Part shown: in pieces, positions 19,055 to 27,647 of the stretch
Layout of the letters: every line of letters starts with the position of its first letter
Position numbering within the stretch: the stretch's first letter is position 1
Assembly (NCBI GenBank): GCA_020860715.1
Contig: JAJBTU010000037.1
Location: 33,822 to 97,821, forward strand
DNA from: Clostridiales bacterium
GTDB lineage: Bacteria; Bacillota; Clostridia; Lachnospirales; Lachnospiraceae
Direction: 5' to 3'
DNA: 64,000 bases
Position numbers and translations under genes: made by a program
The notes under the pieces: model-generated
Seen by the model: the letters and a program-made list of their open reading frames with translations, nothing else
The model's database searches: none
Told to the model about the DNA's origin: nothing

Positions 19055-20384
19055 GTGGCATATCTGGAAATTACTGGAGGCAAACCGCTTTACGGAGAAA
19101 TTACAGTGCAGGGCTCCAAAAACGCGGCGCTGCCGATTCTTGCGGCGTGTATTCTGGGGAATGGACCCTGCCTGATTGAAAACTGTCCGCAAATTCAGGA
19201 CGTTGACGATACGATTGCCATCCTTACGATGCTGGGCTGCAGCGTAAAAAAAGAAGGCCGCACGGTAACTGTGAATGCCGGCGAGATGGAAAAAACCGCC
19301 ATATGCGGGAGCGAAGCGGGAAGAATCCGTTCCTCCATCTTGTTTTTGGGAGCACTTCTTGGTAGAATGGGAAAGGCTGAAGTTCCGTATCCGGGCGGAT
19401 GCGCGATCGGCAGCCGGCCGATTGACCTGCATCTGCAGGCACTCAAGAAGCTGGGCGTGTATTTTGATACAAAGGAATGCGGGATTTCCTGTGTTTCGGA
19501 TCCTCTGGAAGATCCGGATGCGTGCGGGCTGCAGAAAGATCGGAAGATTCAGGACTGCCGCGCCGGAATCCTGGCCGGGACATCTCATCTCCACGGCGGC
19601 AGCATTACGCTTGACGTGCCGAGTGTGGGAGCCACGGAAAACAGTATTCTGGCGGCTGTCTGTGCCGATGGTGAGACACTCATCCGGCACGGGGCCATGG
19701 AGCCGGAAGTGGAGGAACTCTGTGATTTTCTGAGAGCGCGCGGCGCCCGAATTTCACGGGACGAGGATCAGAACATTCATATATGCGGCGTGAAGACACT
19801 CTCTCCGGTACGCTACCGGCTGCGTGCCGACCGGATTGTAGCGGGCAGTTATCTGCTGGCTGCGGCTTCCTGCGGCGGCTGCGTATGTGTCCGCAATCTG
19901 CCTGCCGGTCAGCTTGATACACTGTTCGACGTACTCAGGAGAATGGGAGCAGAAGTGAGCACAGACGGTGTTGTGCGTGCCGCGCTGCCTCTGCTGGCGG
20001 TGCATGAGGTGCGGACGGCACCTTATCCGGGATTTCCGACCGATCTGCAGTCTCCGCTGATGGCGGCGCTGTGCACGGCAAAAGGGATAAGCCGGATTCG
20101 GGAGACGGTCTTTGAAAACCGGTTTCAGACTGCTGTCCAGCTGAAAAAAAATGGGAGCGCGGATTCAGGTGAGCGGCAGCCTTGCCCGAATCGAAGGAAT
20201 CCATCAGCTTCACGGCGCTTCCGTGAGCGCTCCGGATCTGCGCGGCGGGGCAGCGCTTGTGCAGGCGGCGCTGACAGCATGCGGGCGCACGGTACTTGGC
20301 GGATATGAATACATTGCGCGCGGTTATGAGGATATCTGCCGTGATTACAGAAGCCTGGGAGCGGACATTCATTTCTGCGAATGA
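19055..20384 (+). pseudogene. murA: UDP-GlcNAc 1-carboxyvinyltransferase, frameshifted in an A8 tract
   Basis: First committed step of peptidoglycan precursor synthesis. GTG 19055 after GGGGGAAG gives the family N-terminus (ITGGKPLYGEITVQGSKNAA). The catalytic Cys is C116 in PGGCAIGSRPIDLH; PSVGATEN and ETVFENRF are present. At 20144-20151 a run of eight A shifts the frame. With seven A the protein continues MGARIQVSGS... to ...DICRDYRSLGADIHFCE, a normal MurA end (about 442 residues). The ORF-track product ending at 20308 is therefore an artefact after about residue 363. One base only; a sequence error or A-tract slippage is more likely than a dead gene. Confidence 0.9.
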
Positions 20385-20474
20385 TGCACGGCCTGAGGAT
20401 GACGCAGACGAAGGCACAGTTTGATGCGCCGGGCTGCATAAGGGAATTTAAAAGATAAGAGGCTTGGGGAACTT

Positions 20475-21674
20475 ATGAGAAAAAAGAGAAAAAGACGCCT
20501 GACCAATCTTATGATACTGCTTGTGGCGGTACTGCTGATTCTGGCCGCACTGTTTTTATTTCGGATAAAGAAAGTGACGGTGTCCGGCAACACCCGCCAC
20601 TCGGCGGAAAAAATAGAGGAAGACCTGATCACGGATTTTCTCTCCGGCAGTACACTGTATCTCTGGTGGACCTGCAAAAGCGGCGACATTCCGGATTCGA
20701 TGCCCTATCTGGAAACAATGAAAGTCACAATGACATCGCCGTTTTCGATTCGGGTGACGGTTACGGAAAAGGATCTGGCCGGCTATTTTGACACAGGCAG
20801 CTATGTGTATTTTGATGAGGACGGGGTCGTGCTGGAGATTTCGGATGAACTCTATGATGACATCCCGATTATTACCGGCGCTGCGCTCGGAGAGGTGACT
20901 TTGTACCAGAAGGTTCCGACGGAAAGCAGTTCTCAGCTGCGTACGATCTTAAGTCTTCTGGAACTGCTGGATTATCAGGAATTGACGGCCTCTGAGATCC
21001 GGTTTGCGGAGGACTCCGAGATTACGGTTTACATCGGTTATATCGAAGCAGTTCTCGGACAGGACGAATATCTGGAAGAAAAAATCGCCAACCTGAAGGC
21101 CATTCTGGATACCATGACTGCTTCGACGGCCGGGACTCTGCATCTGGAAAATGTGACCGGAAAGAATGAAGACATTACGTTCACACCGTCGGATGAGGTG
21201 ATTGTTGAGACGGAGACGGAAACGGAATCTTCTGATGCTGGGGACGATGAGACGCAGGCGGCTACGGACACCTCGACTCTGAGCGGCGCCACGACAGACG
21301 GCGGGGCGGCGGCCGGTACGGCGGATGCCGGTGATACAGATTCTGCCGGTGAAAACGAAGATTCCGGCAGCGGCACGGACAGTGCGGACGGATCGGACAC
21401 GGGGACAGCGGACTCTTCCGGGACAGATGACGGGAGCAGTGACAGCACCGCGGATGAGGATACTGCGGCAGACGACGGAGAGTCAACGACAGACCTGATG
21501 GTGTTTAATTCGAGCGGCCAGCTGGTTTACCATGTCCATGTAAAAAATGGTGTGGTCGTGGACTCCTCCGGAAATGAAGTGCCGGGCTGCTATGTCAATG
21601 AAGACGGAAATGTGGTGGACGCGTATATGAATATCATTGATCCGGATACCGGGGACGTGCTGAACATTGATTGA
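20475..21674 (+). CDS. ftsQ: FtsQ/DivIB-like cell division protein with acidic tail
   Basis: Basic N-terminus (MRKKRKRRL), one membrane helix (MILLVAVLLILAALFLF), a POTRA domain starting RIKKVTVSGNTRHS, then the FtsQ/DivIB beta domain to about residue 235. A 100-residue Ser/Thr/Asp/Gly-rich low-complexity stretch follows. The end carries a VDSSGNEVPGCYVNEDGNV module that also closes the first PBP of the cluster. 399 residues, much longer than Bacillus DivIB because of the tail. ATG after GGGGA. Confidence 0.88.
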   Translation: MRKKRKRRLTNLMILLVAVLLILAALFLFRIKKVTVSGNTRHSAEKIEEDLITDFLSGSTLYLWWTCKSGDIPDSMPYLETMKVTMTSPFSIRVTVTEKDLAGYFDTGSYVYFDEDGVVLEISDELYDDIPIITGAALGEVTLYQKVPTESSSQLRTILSLLELLDYQELTASEIRFAEDSEITVYIGYIEAVLGQDEYLEEKIANLKAILDTMTASTAGTLHLENVTGKNEDITFTPSDEVIVETETETESSDAGDDETQAATDTSTLSGATTDGGAAAGTADAGDTDSAGENEDSGSGTDSADGSDTGTADSSGTDDGSSDSTADEDTAADDGESTTDLMVFNSSGQLVYHVHVKNGVVVDSSGNEVPGCYVNEDGNVVDAYMNIIDPDTGDVLNID

Positions 21675-21680
21675 AAGTCT

Positions 21681-21850
21681 GTTCTGATACAGAACAGCAG
21701 GCCACAGACCGCTTTCTTCGAAAGCTATATGCCGCTTACGCGTCATATGTCTGAGGCTTAATGGGTGTTCCGCCCATCCCGAAATGAAAATACAGTCTTT
21801 AGCAGGTAAACCTGCACAGCCTGTCTTTTCATTTCGCTGCTGTTCTGAAC
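21681..21850. repeat. Palindromic repeat family A, copy 1
   Basis: About 170 bases between ftsQ and ftsZ, bounded by inverted ends (CAGAACAGCAG at the left, CTGCTGTTCTGAAC at the right). Contains GGCCACAG, CATATGTCTGAGGCT, TGGGTGTTCCGCCCATCC and a long right-hand hairpin whose tip is GCAGGT-aa-ACCTGC. Near-identical blocks recur at 36964-37176 and, inverted, at 43488-43701. It is non-coding and lacks a transposase, like a MITE or a large REP-type element. Confidence 0.85.
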
Positions 21851-21876
21851 TTTTAGAAAAAAATATAGAAAAAGAC

Positions 21877-21905
21877 TTGATAAATCCGGAAAGAAATTAT
21901 ATTAT
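21877..21905 (+). promoter_or_regulatory. Sigma-A type promoter of ftsZ
   Basis: TTGATA, 17 bases, TATTAT, just downstream of repeat copy 1. It gives ftsZ an independent promoter about 170 bases before its start, so ftsZ need not rely on dcw read-through. Confidence 0.75.
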
Positions 21906-22075
21906 ATGAGGTAGTGTGTGCAGATATTAAATCAAAGCATATCATGCCTGCTGCTTTTTAGCTGCGCTATACATAGAAGCCCGACTGAATTTGGGGCAGG
22001 CCCGCGCATTTGCCGCGCGGAGCGTATGGAACAGTATTATTATACGATGCCGGACTGCAAGAAGGAGGAAACACG

Positions 22076-23233
22076 GTGTTAGAGATTATGTCAAATGAAA
22101 TGGAATCTGCTGCGAAGATTATCGTGATCGGAGTCGGCGGCGCCGGGAACAACGCAGTGAACCGAATGGTTGAGGACACAATTGCCGGGGTGGAGTTCAT
22201 CGGCATCAATACGGACAAGCAGGCTCTTCTTATGAGCAAAGCCCCTATGACCATCCAGATTGGAGAGAAAGTGACGAAGGGCCTCGGCGCGGGAGCAAGA
22301 CCGGAGATTGGCCAGCAGGCGGCTGAGGAGAGTACGGAAGAGATTCGTCAGGCCATACAGGGAGCGGACATGGTGTTTGTTACCTGCGGTATGGGAGGCG
22401 GCACCGGTACGGGAGCTGCTCCGGTGGTAGCCGGTATCGCAAAAGAGATGGGGATTCTGACGGTCGGCGTTGTGACGAAGCCGTTTCGTTTTGAGGCGAA
22501 GACCCGTATGAACAATGCTCTGATGGGCATTGATAAACTGAAAGAGAATGTGGACACGCTGATTGTCATTCCGAATGACAAGCTGCTTGAGATTGTAGAC
22601 CGCCGCACGACGATGCCGGAGGCATTGAAGAAGGCGGACGAAGTGCTCCAGCAGGCGGTGCAGGGCATCACAGACCTGATCAACCTGCCGGCTCTGATCA
22701 ACCTGGACTTCGCTGATGTGCAGACGGTTATGAAGGAGAAAGGCATCGCTCATATCGGTATCGGCCAGTCAAAGGGCGACGACAAGGCGCTTGAAGCTGT
22801 GAAACAGGCGGTATCGAGCCCACTGCTTGAGACGACCATCGAGGGCGCGAGCCACGTGATTATCAATATTTCCGGAGATATCTCCCTGATCGACGCGAAC
22901 GATGCGGCAAGTTATGTACAGGAACTGACCGGAGACGATACGAATATTATCTTTGGCGCGATGTACGACGATACCTACGCGGACGAGTGCAGCATCACCG
23001 TAATCGCGACAGGCCTCGAGGACACGAGCAACGCAAAGCCGGAGCGCACAAGACGCACTTATGGTTCTCATAGAGAGATTTCATCTGCTTCCGCTCCGTC
23101 AACGCTTCCGAAGATGCCTTCTGTCTCACCGATTCGCACCGGTTCTCAGAATTCGGCTGCTTCGACCCGTACACCGGGCAGCAGGGTTCAGGAAAAGGAT
23201 ATTCAGATTCCGGATTTCCTGAAGAGAAGCTGA
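22076..23233 (+). CDS. ftsZ: Cell division GTPase FtsZ
   Basis: Tubulin-like GTPase that forms the Z ring. [13 protein letters not shown], the tubulin signature [12 protein letters not shown], and FDD-type T7 region [11 protein letters not shown]. The conserved C-terminal peptide for partner binding is [13 protein letters not shown] at 22076 follows AAGGAGGA with proper spacing; ATG 22088 is an alternative, and the ORF-track start at 22010 lacks a ribosome site. 385 residues. Confidence 0.97.
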   Translation: MLEIMSNEMESAAKIIVIGVGGAGNNAVNRMVEDTIAGVEFIGINTDKQALLMSKAPMTIQIGEKVTKGLGAGARPEIGQQAAEESTEEIRQAIQGADMVFVTCGMGGGTGTGAAPVVAGIAKEMGILTVGVVTKPFRFEAKTRMNNALMGIDKLKENVDTLIVIPNDKLLEIVDRRTTMPEALKKADEVLQQAVQGITDLINLPALINLDFADVQTVMKEKGIAHIGIGQSKGDDKALEAVKQAVSSPLLETTIEGASHVIINISGDISLIDANDAASYVQELTGDDTNIIFGAMYDDTYADECSITVIATGLEDTSNAKPERTRRTYGSHREISSASAPSTLPKMPSVSPIRTGSQNSAASTRTPGSRVQEKDIQIPDFLKRS

Positions 23234-23264
23234 AGCCTGAAAAACAATCAATCCAGTTAATATC

Positions 23265-23294
23265 AAAAGGGACTGTACGACAGTCCCTTTTTTC
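23265..23294 (+). terminator. Rho-independent terminator of ftsZ
   Basis: AAAAGGGACTGT-acg-ACAGTCCCTTTTTT, a near-perfect stem with a T run. It ends the dcw cluster and, read backwards, could also help terminate aroE. Confidence 0.9.
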
Positions 23295-23373
23295 ACAGGA
23301 AGTTCCGATTCCCATGCGTTTTGTGCGCATTCTCGCGGAGCGTTTCATGATATAGGGAATGAAGATTCTCATA

Positions 23374-24237
23374 TCATGAAAAATACGCTTCACGGATTGC
23401 CTCAATGGGCATATCCTGGCCGGTCCAGATATGGAATGCAGCGGCTCCCTGATAGAGCAGCATGTAAAGGCCGTTTAACGTGCGGCAGCCGCGCGCCCTG
23501 GCTTCGGCCAGAAGCCTGGTCTGGCGCGGATTGTAAATGATATCCGATACGGTAAGATCCGGATGCAGACAGGTCGGGTCCGGAAGCGGAAGCGCATCTG
23601 TGCCGGGCACCATCCCGACCGACGTCGCATTTGTCAGAAGGGAACTTTTTTCTACGCAGTCCTGGACCGCTTTTGCATCATTCAGGTCGATTACGTCGGC
23701 CCGGCAGGCGGTTTCCGCATTGATTTGTTCGGCCAGCCGTATGGCGTTTGGAAAGGAACGGCCATTTTTCCGGTTCAGAATATGAAGCACCGGCGCGCCG
23801 CTCAGCGCGGCCTGTACGGCGATGGAGGAGGCTGCGCCGCCTGCGCCTAAAAGGCACATTTCTCCTTCGGTGATCTCGTATCCGACGTCGCTTAAGGAAC
23901 GGATATAGCCTTCACCGTCCGTGTTGTAGCCGACCAGTCGCCCGTTCTCATTTTTAACCGTATTGACTGCGCCGATCATCCGGGCAGCCGGAGAAAGCGC
24001 ATCCAGATACTCCATGACGCGTTCTTTATCCGGCATGGTAATATTGAATCCGAGGACGTTCATATCGCGCAGCGCGCGGATTATGGTTCCGAGCTCCTTA
24101 TCCTTTGTGTCAAAACACAGATAGACCGCATCCAGATCGAGCAGCCGGAACGCCTCGTTGTGCATCATAGGGGAAATGCTGTGCGCCACCGGCGAGCCGA
24201 TCAGGCAGGCCAGGCGGGTGTGACCGGTAATTTGCAT
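23374..24237 (-). CDS. aroE: Shikimate dehydrogenase (NADP+)
   Basis: Reduces 3-dehydroshikimate to shikimate. N-terminal substrate domain with GSPVAHSISPMMHNEAF, GFNITMPDKE (catalytic Lys in the family is in the NVTxPxK position; here MPDKE), NTV, then the nucleotide fold GAGGAASSIA and NATSVGM. 287 residues. Start preceded on the minus strand by GGAGGTCCCTGCC. Divergent from aroD, the next step upstream in the same pathway. Confidence 0.95.
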   Translation of the reverse strand: MQITGHTRLACLIGSPVAHSISPMMHNEAFRLLDLDAVYLCFDTKDKELGTIIRALRDMNVLGFNITMPDKERVMEYLDALSPAARMIGAVNTVKNENGRLVGYNTDGEGYIRSLSDVGYEITEGEMCLLGAGGAASSIAVQAALSGAPVLHILNRKNGRSFPNAIRLAEQINAETACRADVIDLNDAKAVQDCVEKSSLLTNATSVGMVPGTDALPLPDPTCLHPDLTVSDIIYNPRQTRLLAEARARGCRTLNGLYMLLYQGAAAFHIWTGQDMPIEAIREAYFS

Positions 24238-24466
24238 GGCAGGGACCTCCGAATATTAAAAATTTGTAACAGTCTGGGACAGCATCAGAGGAAATTGCTT
24301 TCAGAAATCTGTTCCGTATCATTACAGTTGTGTGTTGAACGTAGTATAGCATGAGAAAAATCATTTGGAAAGCGGCAGTTTCCGTCGTACCGGACGGACG
24401 CCTGGAAAATGGTCAAAACAGGAACGAACCGAAACAGAAATTCATCAGAACAGCAGGAGAATAAAA

Positions 24467-25243
24467 ATGTCGGAAAAGACTCAAACAGTTACCGTTCGAA
24501 ACGTCACTCTGGGCGACGGCACACCGAAAATCTGCGCCCCGGTGACAGCGCGCAGCCTGTCAGAGATGGCGGAGCAGCTTAAGAAGATCCGTCTGGCTCC
24601 GTGTGATATGGTGGAACTTCGTGCGGACTATTACGAAGGTGATCCGATCGAGCAGCTTACCGCGCTGCGTGCGGCACTGCCGGATACGCCCATCCTTTTT
24701 ACCTTCCGGACGAAAGAGGAGGGCGGGGAGCGAAAGACGACCCGCGGCAGCTATGCCGCACTGAACCGGCAGGCAGCCGGTCTGCCGACCGCAGAGATAA
24801 AAAGACCTCTTGCTGATCTGATTGATCTGGAATACAATCTGGGGGAAGATTTTCTGCGCGGCCTTTGCCCTGAACTCCAAAAAAGCGGTGTGAAGGTCGT
24901 CATGTCCTATCACGATTTTGAAAAAACTCCGGAGCCGGAAACGCTGACGGCTTTGCTGTGCCGGATGCAGGCTCTGGGAGCCGATGTCACGAAGGCAGCT
25001 GTGATGCCGCGCTGCGAGCGTGATGTACTGGCTCTTCTGACAGCCGCTGTGAAAATGAAAGAGCAGCTTGCGGATCGTCCATACATTGTCATGTCCATGG
25101 GGGCACTTGGCGGGATCAGCCGGCTGGCCGGCAGTCTGACCGGGTCCGCCGTGACATTTGCTTCCGCCGGAGCAGTCTCTGCTCCCGGGCAGATGGATGC
25201 CGCGCTTGTCGCGCAGGTGCGGTCTGCTCTGGCTGAACGCTGA
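24467..25243 (+). CDS. aroD: 3-Dehydroquinate dehydratase, type I
   Basis: Class I dehydroquinase forming a Schiff base with substrate. Visible are CAPVTARS, VELRADYYE, LFTFRTKEEGG, the catalytic SYHDFEKTP (His) and VTKAAVMPR (Lys), and the end SAGAVSAPGQM. ATG 24467 after CAGGAGAATAAAA; the longer ORF from 24365 has no support. Divergently arranged with aroE, which carries out the next step of the pathway. Confidence 0.95.
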   Translation: MSEKTQTVTVRNVTLGDGTPKICAPVTARSLSEMAEQLKKIRLAPCDMVELRADYYEGDPIEQLTALRAALPDTPILFTFRTKEEGGERKTTRGSYAALNRQAAGLPTAEIKRPLADLIDLEYNLGEDFLRGLCPELQKSGVKVVMSYHDFEKTPEPETLTALLCRMQALGADVTKAAVMPRCERDVLALLTAAVKMKEQLADRPYIVMSMGALGGISRLAGSLTGSAVTFASAGAVSAPGQMDAALVAQVRSALAER

Positions 25244-25328
25244 ACACTTCTATCCTTTTGGATAAGATGCGGTATGTCGACTCCTGTCGATGAAAAATCA
25301 AAAACCTGTCCCCTGTTTTGACAAAAAA

Positions 25329-25386
25329 GGAAAAGCCCTGTGGAGTATACTCATCGCAGTTACGCCGCAGGGCTTTTCTTTTGATT
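25329..25386 (+). terminator. Hairpin terminator after aroD
   Basis: Arms GAAAAGCCCTGTGG and CCGCAGGGCTTTTC with a roughly 27-base apical region, followed by TTTTG. The upstream A-rich side could make it bidirectional. Confidence 0.65.
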
Positions 25387-25448
25387 TTCTGTCTCAGATA
25401 TAGAGTCTTTTGAAAATCCCCTGCGAAAAATATACCCAGATACTGCAT

Positions 25449-26228
25449 ATGTATTATGAAATCTACATCGATCAGTTTTTTGTGGAGCAGTTTCTCATTG
25501 GAATCATGCTGCTGTCTGTGACCGGAATGCTTCTGTCAGCTTCTTTTTCCCGGCGGCGGCTGATGACGGGCGCCCTTCTTGGCGCCGGCTGTATGACGGC
25601 CTTTGTGTGCCTGCGGACGCCGTACCTTTATCCGATGAGTCTGCCTGCTGCTGCCGCTGCCGCGTTCTGGAGACGACCTCTGAAAAAGGAGTGGAGACGC
25701 AACCGGAACGGGACCCTTTGCCTGCTGGCCGTGACCGTCTGTTTTGGCGGCGCGGCTGAGGCGGTATGCTCGCTGCTTCCCCTTCCCGTGACGGCAGTGT
25801 CAGCGCTGGCGGCGGCAGCAGCGTATGGGCTGATGCACGATCTTGGGCGTCAGAACCGAAAAGCCGACAGCGCGGCGGAGATTACACTTCGAAAAGGAAA
25901 CCGCACGCTTGTGCTTCATGGTTTTCTTGACACCGGGAATCAGCTCACAGAGCCGCTGACCGGCCGGCCGGTCAGCATAGCGGAAACAGCTAAGATCGCG
26001 CCGCTGCTAGGAGAAAACTGGGAGGAAGAGCAGGGATTTTGTCTAGTGCCCTACCATTCACTGGGAGAGAAGGACGGATGGATGCGCGCTGTCGTGCTTG
26101 ATGAGATGGAGGTCAGCATGCGGCGCGGCAGACAGGCGGCAAGACGGCCTCTTATCGCTCTTTATGACGGAGAACTTGGCGGGAAAGAGAACTGTCAGAT
26201 CATTCTGCATCCGGAGCATGCGCCATGA
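25449..26228 (+). CDS. spoIIGA: Sigma-E processing peptidase SpoIIGA
   Basis: Membrane aspartic protease that activates pro-sigma-E in the mother cell. Five N-terminal hydrophobic helices, then a cytoplasmic domain with FLDTGNQLTEPLTGRPV, the retroviral-type D-T-G active site (about residue 161), and LVPYHSLGEKDG. About 259 residues. ATG 25449 gives the family start MYYEIYIDQFFVEQFLIG; no clear ribosome site is seen. It stands directly before sigE, as expected. Confidence 0.93.
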   Translation: MYYEIYIDQFFVEQFLIGIMLLSVTGMLLSASFSRRRLMTGALLGAGCMTAFVCLRTPYLYPMSLPAAAAAAFWRRPLKKEWRRNRNGTLCLLAVTVCFGGAAEAVCSLLPLPVTAVSALAAAAAYGLMHDLGRQNRKADSAAEITLRKGNRTLVLHGFLDTGNQLTEPLTGRPVSIAETAKIAPLLGENWEEEQGFCLVPYHSLGEKDGWMRAVVLDEMEVSMRRGRQAARRPLIALYDGELGGKENCQIILHPEHAP

Positions 26229-26307
26229 GAAGTCCTGCAGCGGAAAAAGCCCGGGAACTGCGACGGGCATAACGGTATTAATCAAAGAAAGGGAGTTTAG
26301 GATTGCC

Positions 26308-27046
26308 ATGATAGTAAAAGTTGCGGTTCCACAGCGTTTTCAAATCAAAATGACGGCAGGCCCAAGAGAACTTTTGTTTTCAAAACCAGGCGACTGCCAT
26401 TATATCGGAGGGTCGGAAGTGTTGCCTGCGCCTCTTGAAGCAGAGGAGGAGAGAGAACTTCTTTCGGAGTTCGGCGCAAAGGGAGATGCAAAGGCGAAAA
26501 AAAGCTGATCGAACATAATCTGCGGCTGGTCGTATACATAGCGAAAAAATTTGATAATACCGGTGTCGGCACAGAGGATCTGGTTTCCATCGGCACGATC
26601 GGCCTGATCAAAGGGATCAATACGTTCAATCCGGACAAAAAATCAAGCTGGCGACTTACGCTTCCCGCTGTATTGAAAACGAGATCCTGATGTATCTGCG
26701 CCGGAACAGCAAAAACAGGATGGAAGTCTCTATTGAGGAACCGCTGAATATGGACTGGGACGGGAACGAACTGCTGCTTTCAGATATCCTTGGCACGGAT
26801 GAGGATGAAATTTCCCGTGGCATGGAGACCGAAGCGGAATATAAGGTACTGCAGAACGCGATCAGCAAACTTTCCGGACGTGAGCGGACCATTGTGCAGC
26901 TTCGTTTCGGCCTCAATACCAAAGATGGAGAGGAAAAAACCCAAAAAGAGGTGGCTGACCTTCTTGGTATCTCCCAGTCTTATATTTCCCGTCTCGAAAA
27001 ACGGATTATCCGGCGTCTGCGATGTGAGATGGTGAGATTCCAGTAA
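26308..27046 (+). pseudogene. sigE: Sporulation sigma factor E, two frameshifts in A tracts
   Basis: Mother-cell sigma factor. The first frame holds the pro-region and [21 protein letters not shown]. After the A7 run at 26497-26503 the protein continues in another frame as [20 protein letters not shown]...[15 protein letters not shown]. After the A6 run at 26637-26642 it continues as [21 protein letters not shown] through [18 protein letters not shown]. Adding one A to each run restores a full-length SigE. The 26690-27046 ORF is the C-terminal half only. Two single-A losses in one intact-looking gene suggest sequence error more than decay. Confidence 0.93.
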
Positions 27047-27071
27047 ACCCAGGCTGCTGAATCAGCTCCGC

Positions 27072-27102
27072 GAGAATGCGCCCCGGCGCATTCTTTTTTT
27101 CG
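27072..27102 (+). terminator. Terminator after sigE
   Basis: AGAATGCGCC-cc-GGCGCATTCT followed by seven T. It uncouples sigE from sigG, which is expected because sigG is forespore-controlled. Confidence 0.9.
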
Positions 27103-27319
27103 GCTGATGTGCCGGACTGCATCCTTTTTTGGCTGACGTGCCGGCAGGCGGATCTGAAATGGCGAAGAGGAAAGTCTGTTCTGTCAAGGCCTAAAAGTTT
27201 TTAAATTTCAAAGCCTCGCGAATATCCGGGCCGCAAAAAGTGAATCATTTTATCAGGGACTTCGGTCCCGGTCATGAAAGAAAGGCAGGTTCATGACAGG
27301 AAGCAGGAGGATGATTCAC

Positions 27320-27625
27320 ATGGCATTTACCAAGGTAGAAATATGCGGCGTCAATACATCAAAGCTGCCGGTTCTGACAAATGAGGAAAAAGAGTTCCTT
27401 TTTGAACAGATTCAAAAAGGAGATGAGAACGCGCGGGAACTTTATATCAAGGGCAACTTAAGGCTGGTGCTTTCTGTGATCCGGCGTTTTTCGAACAGTA
27501 ATGAAAACGTGGACGATCTCTTTCAGATCGGGTGCATCGGCCTGATGAAAGCCATCGACAATTTTGATACAAATCTGAATGTGAAATTCTCTACGTACGC
27601 GGTTCCGACGATGATAGGTAGTTGA
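27320..27625 (+). pseudogene. sigG: Sporulation sigma factor G, truncated at a foreign junction
   Basis: Forespore sigma factor. The N-terminus VEICGVNTSKLPVLTNEE, region 2 with GNLRLVLSVIRRF, DDLFQIGCIGLMKAIDNFD and KFSTYAVPTMIG are all intact. The frame then stops after one more codon. SigG normally continues with EIRRYLRD and about 150 more residues, none of which I find in the window. ATG 27320 is spaced 9 bases from AGGAGG. The break lies right after the GGT codon of MIG and coincides with the start of accessory DNA. Confidence 0.92.
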
Positions 27626-27647
27626 GAAACCGAAAGGAGCTACCTAT
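27614..27647. repeat. 8-bp inverted repeat spanning the sigG junction
   Basis: ATAGGTAG (27614-27621) and CTACCTAT (27640-27647) are perfect inverted copies separated by 18 bases. The left arm is partly sigG sequence, the right arm ends in the start codon of the next gene, and the loop holds its AAAGGAG. It could be a recombination core or an RNA hairpin affecting translation of the next gene. Confidence 0.5.

Noticed and set aside
24238-24466. Degenerate family A copy (GTAACAGTCTGGGACAGCATC near 24261)
   Set aside because: It shares about a dozen bases with the 46232 end sequence but lacks the partner arm and the body, so the similarity may be chance.
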